Assembly (NCBI GenBank): GCA_019155185.1
Contig: CM032800.1
Location: forward strand, 12,964,001 to 13,028,000
Origin: Beaufortia kweichowensis
Lineage: Eukaryota; Chordata; Actinopteri; Cypriniformes; Gastromyzontidae
DNA: 64,000 nucleotides
Direction of reading: 5' to 3'
The notes below the pieces were generated by a model. The model was not told the DNA's origin, made no database searches, and saw only the letters and a program-made list of their open reading frames with translations. This document shows, in pieces, positions 58,972 through 64,000 of the stretch (positions are counted from its first letter, which is position 1; each line of letters opens with the position of its first letter). The position numbers and the translations under genes are program-made.

Positions 58972-61556
58972 GTAAGACAGCGGTGTCACTTGAATACACG
59001 TTTTCTTTGTGTTGTTTCGGAGGGGAAGAAACGTTTAATACTAGAGACGTTGCGTTAGCTGCGCGGCTAAGTGTGTAGCATCTGCTTGTGTATTTATGAG
59101 GTTGATTCTCTCTGGCCTTCGTGACTGTTAAACGTGTAAGATTAACTAGTGGTTTTTCATTTTTTTGCTAACTTAACAGAAATACTGTAGTGCTGGTTTT
59201 TAAAAATTGTTTTTTGTATGTCTCACTGGCCAGAAAAGTAGTCGACGTGTCTCAGCTAAACATGCTCAGATGCTAACTCGGTACAAAAGTCATCTTTTCA
59301 AGTCAGAGAAAACAATTAATACTGTGATTATACAGCCGATCGGGCAGTAAATACGCGCGATAATATATGATTTGGCAGTCGGGCAATTCCAAGCAAATGT
59401 CAACATTACAATGAAAAAATAAAGTTTTACCAAAGGTTTTCATCATACTGATAGTTCAGATGTAAATATTTGGTGCTTTAAATACCTATGTGTAGTCTAT
59501 CTTAAAGTTTGTAAAGTATTTTTATGTTTGAAGCATTCTTCAGAATGATCTCTTCTCCATTTGTTGGGTATTATTACTTCTGGTTTGTGCGTTTTAATTC
59601 ACCGAAATCCTACATTGCCTCTTAAAAACAGACATTTTTTGTCACATCCGTAATGTATGTATATTTCCATTCTTTTAAATAAAATGGTTTTTAAAGTTTT
59701 GACTGAAAGTGTCGCATCCATAACGCTGGATTTGCTCAGTCATAACAGAGCAGTTGTTTAGTTTACTGCAAGACTTTAACTCTGAAATGTCAATAGTATT
59801 TACACGTTTTCTTTATATCATTTATTTGTTTGTCTCAATGTTTATGAATTATTGGCCCCAGCAGAGATAGTAGTAGATAGATCATTAATGCTTTACGTTT
59901 GTCCAAATGAATGCTACTTATAATTTATAGACTTCCAGCTTGTTTGGTGTTTGATCTCAAGATTATGGATTGGATTTCATGATGCTTATCAGTTTATACT
60001 GTGAATATCTTCTTATTTATTGGAGGGTCTCTTTAAAATAGTTCCTGATAGTTTTGGATGGTGGTCTTGTGATAGATCATGATCTACATGTTGTGTGTTC
60101 CTCTAGATCGCTGTCAGACTATGCTGATCTCACATTTCAGTGATTGAATTTGCTGTCTTTCCATTGCAATAGGAGAAGTTTGTGTTTTGGTCGAATGTTT
60201 TGCTGCGGAGCAAAAGATAAAGCCCTAGTTTATAAGCAAGGTTTCCTTTGGCAATGAAGTGGCTTGTGATTGTCCTTTAATTCAATTGTGTGAATTGGAA
60301 GTTTATTGCAGTATTTTTTATTGCAAGCTCGCACAACACACAAACTGTCAGCTCAGAGTAAACCGTCCACAAGAGTTAGATGGACTATATCACACATGCA
60401 AGCTGGTGTCTTCATTTTAGGTGACTCACTCTCCACAAGTTGCCATGTGCTTTAATCTGCATCACTTTCACAATCGGTTTTCAAGTGTGCTGTTATTTCC
60501 GTTTGTTGCATCTTTTAATGTCTAGCCCTTCATGAACAAATCACACTTTCTACTTGTAAAAGCTTTTAAAAGATTTGTTGAAACGCTCATGATCAAAGAG
60601 TCGATCACACGATTCCTGTGTTACCTTGATGACTTTTCATCACTACTTTAAGGATTTTCATAGCTGCTAACACAAGCATAGGTGAACTGGAGTGACATCT
60701 TAAAGTGATTAAACATGGTATCTGGTGAACTATGTCTTCTGTCAGTATGATGTGTTTCAGTTAAAGCACAGAGGCTTTTATAATGTAGCAGTATTGTGTA
60801 TCTGAGACACTGATGCTTCACGTTATCCAGTATTGGCCTGCTGGTAACGGTGAGGTAATCTGCTGGAGGCGGATTATGGTGTTGTTCTGTGTATCTGTGG
60901 ATCAGTGGAACAGTATGACCCTGAGGAAAAGCTTTTCTTGGCTCTCGCTGAAGGATGTTCATCTGATGATATAAAAGATGGGAAGATGGATCTTATGTTT
61001 AAATGGCTGACAAATATTTGGTGTCATAGCTTATGCAACTTTAAGTACATCAATAAAGTCTTTTAATGTCATTTGATGTTTAAAGACAATATGGATTCAA
61101 ACTTTGTCCGATACTGATCCCATTTCCAATTCTTTAAGCTGTGTAACCGATATCTTTTTCAGGTTATTTTCTACAATGAGCAATGTAATAAACTTTTAAA
61201 AACAAGGCTTATGCACTATACACCAGATATCATAATCCCCCATTAGCAATGACGTCACTGCGGTGAAAATGCTTGAGTTATATAATGTAATTATCGGATC
61301 GATCAGAACATCTTTAATATGAAATAATAATCAGCTTTGTCCACTTCTTAAACTTTTCTGCTGACTTAACTAGAACTGTGTGTCTACAGAAATCAGTATT
61401 AACAAAGTATATTGTTGTCAGACATGTTCATCTTATCCAATAAAAACTTGATCAAAAGCCTCATCCAGTCTTATTGATACTTATAGATTTGTTTGCGAAG
61501 GCATTATGCATTGTGTATTTGTTGCCTCTCTCTTAATAACTTTCTGTTTTTTGCAG
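58972..61556 (+). other. pi4kb intron 1
   Basis: No coding exon. It holds copy 2 of the dispersed repeat (59366-59740); otherwise ordinary AT-rich intron sequence. Confidence 0.6.
59366..59740 (+). repeat. Dispersed repeat family, copy 2
   Basis: Shares ordered blocks with 11530-11880 (GCAAATGTCAAC, TTTTACCAAAGGTTTTC, CATACTGATAG, TTGCCTCTTAAAAAC, CGCATCCATAACGCTGGATT). It carries an extra stretch in the middle, so one copy has an insertion or the other a deletion. Confidence 0.6.
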
Positions 61557-61576
61557 TGGCCTGAGAGTTTGTGGCC

Positions 61577-62609
61577 ATGGGTGACACAGAGCTGGAGCTC
61601 TCGCCTCGCCCGGCTTGAAGAGCTGCAGAAGAGCCCATCAGCCTCTTCGACCTCCACCACCTCATCTTTATCCCTGCCCTCTTCTCCTTCCTCCGGCCCT
61701 CATCCTCTAACCAGCTCCAGCCCGAGCACCAGCGAAGGCCTGTCCACCTCCAGTCCGCCTCTGGACATCATATCTGAGGGAGTGGGTGAACTCAGCCTGG
61801 TTATCGATACCGAGGTGGCTAAGAAAGCCTGCCAGGAGGTTCTTCAAAAGGTGAAGTTCCTGAAAGGCAACGAAGAAGTTCCTCCAGGCAACGCAGAGCC
61901 CATTCTGGTAAACGGTAATGTGCACCATGAGCCCACAGATACAGGAAGTGCTGGAGGAAAACCTCAAAAGATCAGCGAGGAACAGGCGGAGCCCGTGAAG
62001 AGCGTACGGCGCCGTCAGAAGAACAACTCCTCCAAACAGTCCTGGCTCCTGCGTCTCTTCGAATCCAAGCTGTTCGATATCTCTATGGCAATTTCTTATC
62101 TTTACAACTCTAAGGAGCCCGGCGTCCAAGCCTACATCGGCAATCGACTCTTCAGTTTCCGCAACGAAGATGTGGACTTCTACTTGCCCCAGTTGCTCAA
62201 TATGTACATCCACATGGACGAGGACGTGGGCGACGCCATCAAACCCTACGTAGTTCACCGCTGTCGGCAAAGCATCAACTTCTCCCTGCAGTGCGCCTGG
62301 CTGCTGGGGGCCTACTCTTCTGACATGCACATCTCCACGCAGCGCCACTCTCGCGGCACGAAGCTGCGCAAACTCATCCTGTCAGACGAGCTCAAGCCCT
62401 CCAGCCAGCGCATCCGCAGGGAGGTGCCGCAGCCTCCGCCATCCTGTCCCCCTCCCCTTCATCACGGTCAGGGCATGAGCGAACACAGCCTCTCTCCCTC
62501 CAAACGCACGCACCAGCGCTCAAAATCTGACGCCACTGTCAGTATCAGCCTCAGCAGCAACTTGAAGAGAACCGCCAGCAACCCCAAAGTAGAAAGCAGT
62601 CAAGATGAG
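61577..62609 (+). CDS. pi4kb: Phosphatidylinositol 4-kinase beta, first coding exon (partial gene)
   Basis: Exon 61557-62609 has its ATG at 61577 (GTGGCCATGG, a good Kozak context) and a GTGAGA donor at 62610. Recognisable segments are ISEGVGELSLVIDTEVAKKACQEVLQKV and the near-invariant block QSWLLRLFESKLFDISMAIS through SDMHISTQRHSRGTKLRKLILSDELKP, i.e. the helical (LKU) region. These are followed by the SPSKRTHQRSKSDA serine-rich motif and LKRTASNPKVE. PI4KB makes PI4P at the Golgi; the kinase domain lies beyond the window. From the ATG the frame reads MGDTELELSPRPA and then stops. Losing one C of the CCC near 61612-61614 would join it to the long downstream frame and leave exactly 344 codons, so the break looks like a one-base error. 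Confidence 0.93.
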
Positions 62610-64000
62610 GTGAGATACCTGTGAGGTCACATGCTTGTTTACCTGTGTTTTAATTGTCACATTTGTTACGTGTTTTATATTGCTTTCTAGTCATTGCTTA
62701 GATGTTGGTCCACAGCTGTTTGATGCAAATGAGCAAAGCAAACAGCTCAGAGATTTGTGTGGTTTCTATGGCTGCACTGGAAAAGGTGTGTTCATGTTTC
62801 ACATTAGCTAGTGTGACTCTGGGACTAAGAGTCAACCGCATGGCAACAAGAAATTTTGAAGCGGTTTCTTTAGGATACACTAGTTTCGGGTAATACTAGT
62901 CCAAGTGTCACAATGCATTATGGGATTGTGTTTCTTGCAAATAATACATGTAAAGCTGTCATAAAGGATGCAGCATAGTATTGCTTTCTAGTTTTTAAAC
63001 AGGCTTTGCTTTATTAGTGTGGCTTTAATGCTGTCTAGATTTGGTTTTGGAACATCGCTGCGGTGTCTTGGCATATTTGAATTACTCTACCACAGCCACA
63101 AATGTAAATTTGAAGCACCAGTCCCAGTAAAGACAGGAGTCGGCAGGGGGATGAAAAGATTTTTGTTTGTGCTCTCAGAAAATAATTAACCGCTGCCATT
63201 GACCGATTCCCAAAAGAATGATGACATCACTGCAGTTCTCCTTGTTAGGACACTCTCTTCACTTTGTTTTCATTTGCACAGTCATGCTAATAACCCTGTG
63301 GGCCAAACGTCATGTCGCTAACAAATCACCTCTCATGCCGCTGATAAGTGGCACGCTGGCCTGTCAGCGGATTAGTTTGGAGATCAGTGTAGCAGACGGA
63401 TCGGGTCCTGTTTGTATGGCATCAGCCAGTGCAATGTGTTTGGGGTGGTAGGACAGGATTTGCACAGCAATACACAAATAATGATCAATTCTCTCAAAGC
63501 ATTATGTCCATTACCTGATAAGGTTTTAAAGTTTGTCTTGACAGTTTAATGTCTGTGTTCAGACAAGAAAATTGATCCAACAGGAGTGTCTGAGTGTATC
63601 GGAGTCATTGTGATTCTTTCTGTGTGACCTGTAATTGCCCACGGCATGATATATCCATCAGCGATTCATATTTAACAGTTTATCAGTCCTTTCAACCGCC
63701 CAAAAGGAAACAATTTATATGGGTTAGTATATAGATCGCATTGTCATGTTTATTTTTCCCACCCATTATAAAGTGTCAGTGAAACTGTAGGGCAGCAAGT
63801 TATGTAATGTCCTCCCGTGTATCAGGTTCTATTGTCGTGTAACTTCAGAGCTCCATTGTGTTGTTCTGTATTTTTTTGTTTCTTCATTTTAATCTCATCA
63901 CTCAGCACGCCCTACCACCACTCCTTACACCCACTGTTCTGACGTTCAGTCATGTGCGCGTAATCATTCGTCTTCCTCTTTTATCTCTGTGCATCGTAGT
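62610..64000 (+). other. pi4kb intron following the first coding exon
   Basis: No further pi4kb coding exon is recognisable before the window ends. The short open frames here do not resemble PI4KB or any family I know. Confidence 0.6.

Noticed and set aside
61707..62348. 213-codon antisense open frame in pi4kb
   Set aside because: It is the complement of the strongly conserved PI4KB exon and results from its codon bias.

Overview
This is a eukaryotic window from a teleost fish, most probably a cypriniform. It has long AT-rich introns with GT-AG (rarely GC-AG) splice sites, many short foldback DNA transposons of types familiar from cyprinid genomes, and vertebrate gene families. All gene models were assembled by hand: the exons of each gene were joined at splice sites with matching phase. 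The genes belong to the neighbourhood found on human 1q21 (PLEKHO1, POGZ, SELENBP1, PI4KB).

Layout. Minus strand: plekho1 (six coding exons, 15950 down to 3818, 403 aa) and a retinol-dehydrogenase-like SDR gene (seven exons, 30322 down to 28120, 328 aa), separated by about 12 kb of intergenic sequence. Plus strand: pogz (18 coding exons, 41125-51042, 1394 aa), selenbp1 (12 coding exons, 53425-57650, 473 aa after allowing for one missing base) and the first coding exon of pi4kb (61577-62609; the rest lies beyond the window). The SDR gene and pogz point away from each other. Their shared upstream region is split by a 9.1-kb DNA transposon (31169-40300).

Two things stand out. (1) The pogz intron after coding exon 16 contains a 570-codon open reading frame derived from a piggyBac transposase. 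It has its own splice acceptor, a phase that exactly matches the pogz exon before it, no usable ATG near its start, a stop codon and a nearby AATAAA. It reads as an alternative terminal exon that would replace the pogo-type half of POGZ with a piggyBac domain, giving a 1363-aa protein. The architecture is the same as the primate CSB-PGBD3 fusion. The catalytic acid triad of the piggyBac domain is damaged while its zinc-binding tail is intact, which suggests exaptation. (2) The 9.1-kb element has perfect 51-bp terminal inverted repeats and a candidate CCGG target duplication. It carries an intron-containing gene for a Ulp1/SENP-type (C48) cysteine peptidase. It also holds a six-copy tandem array of about 360-380 bp in which every unit has a copy of the terminal-repeat core.

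The remaining sequence is intron or intergenic DNA. It contains a hAT-type MITE with a perfect 8-bp duplication, two TTAA-flanked MITEs, several other foldback repeats, microsatellites and a 40-bp intronic hairpin. Two single-base frameshifts (selenbp1 exon 7, pi4kb exon 1) lie in short homopolymers and look more like sequence errors than gene decay.
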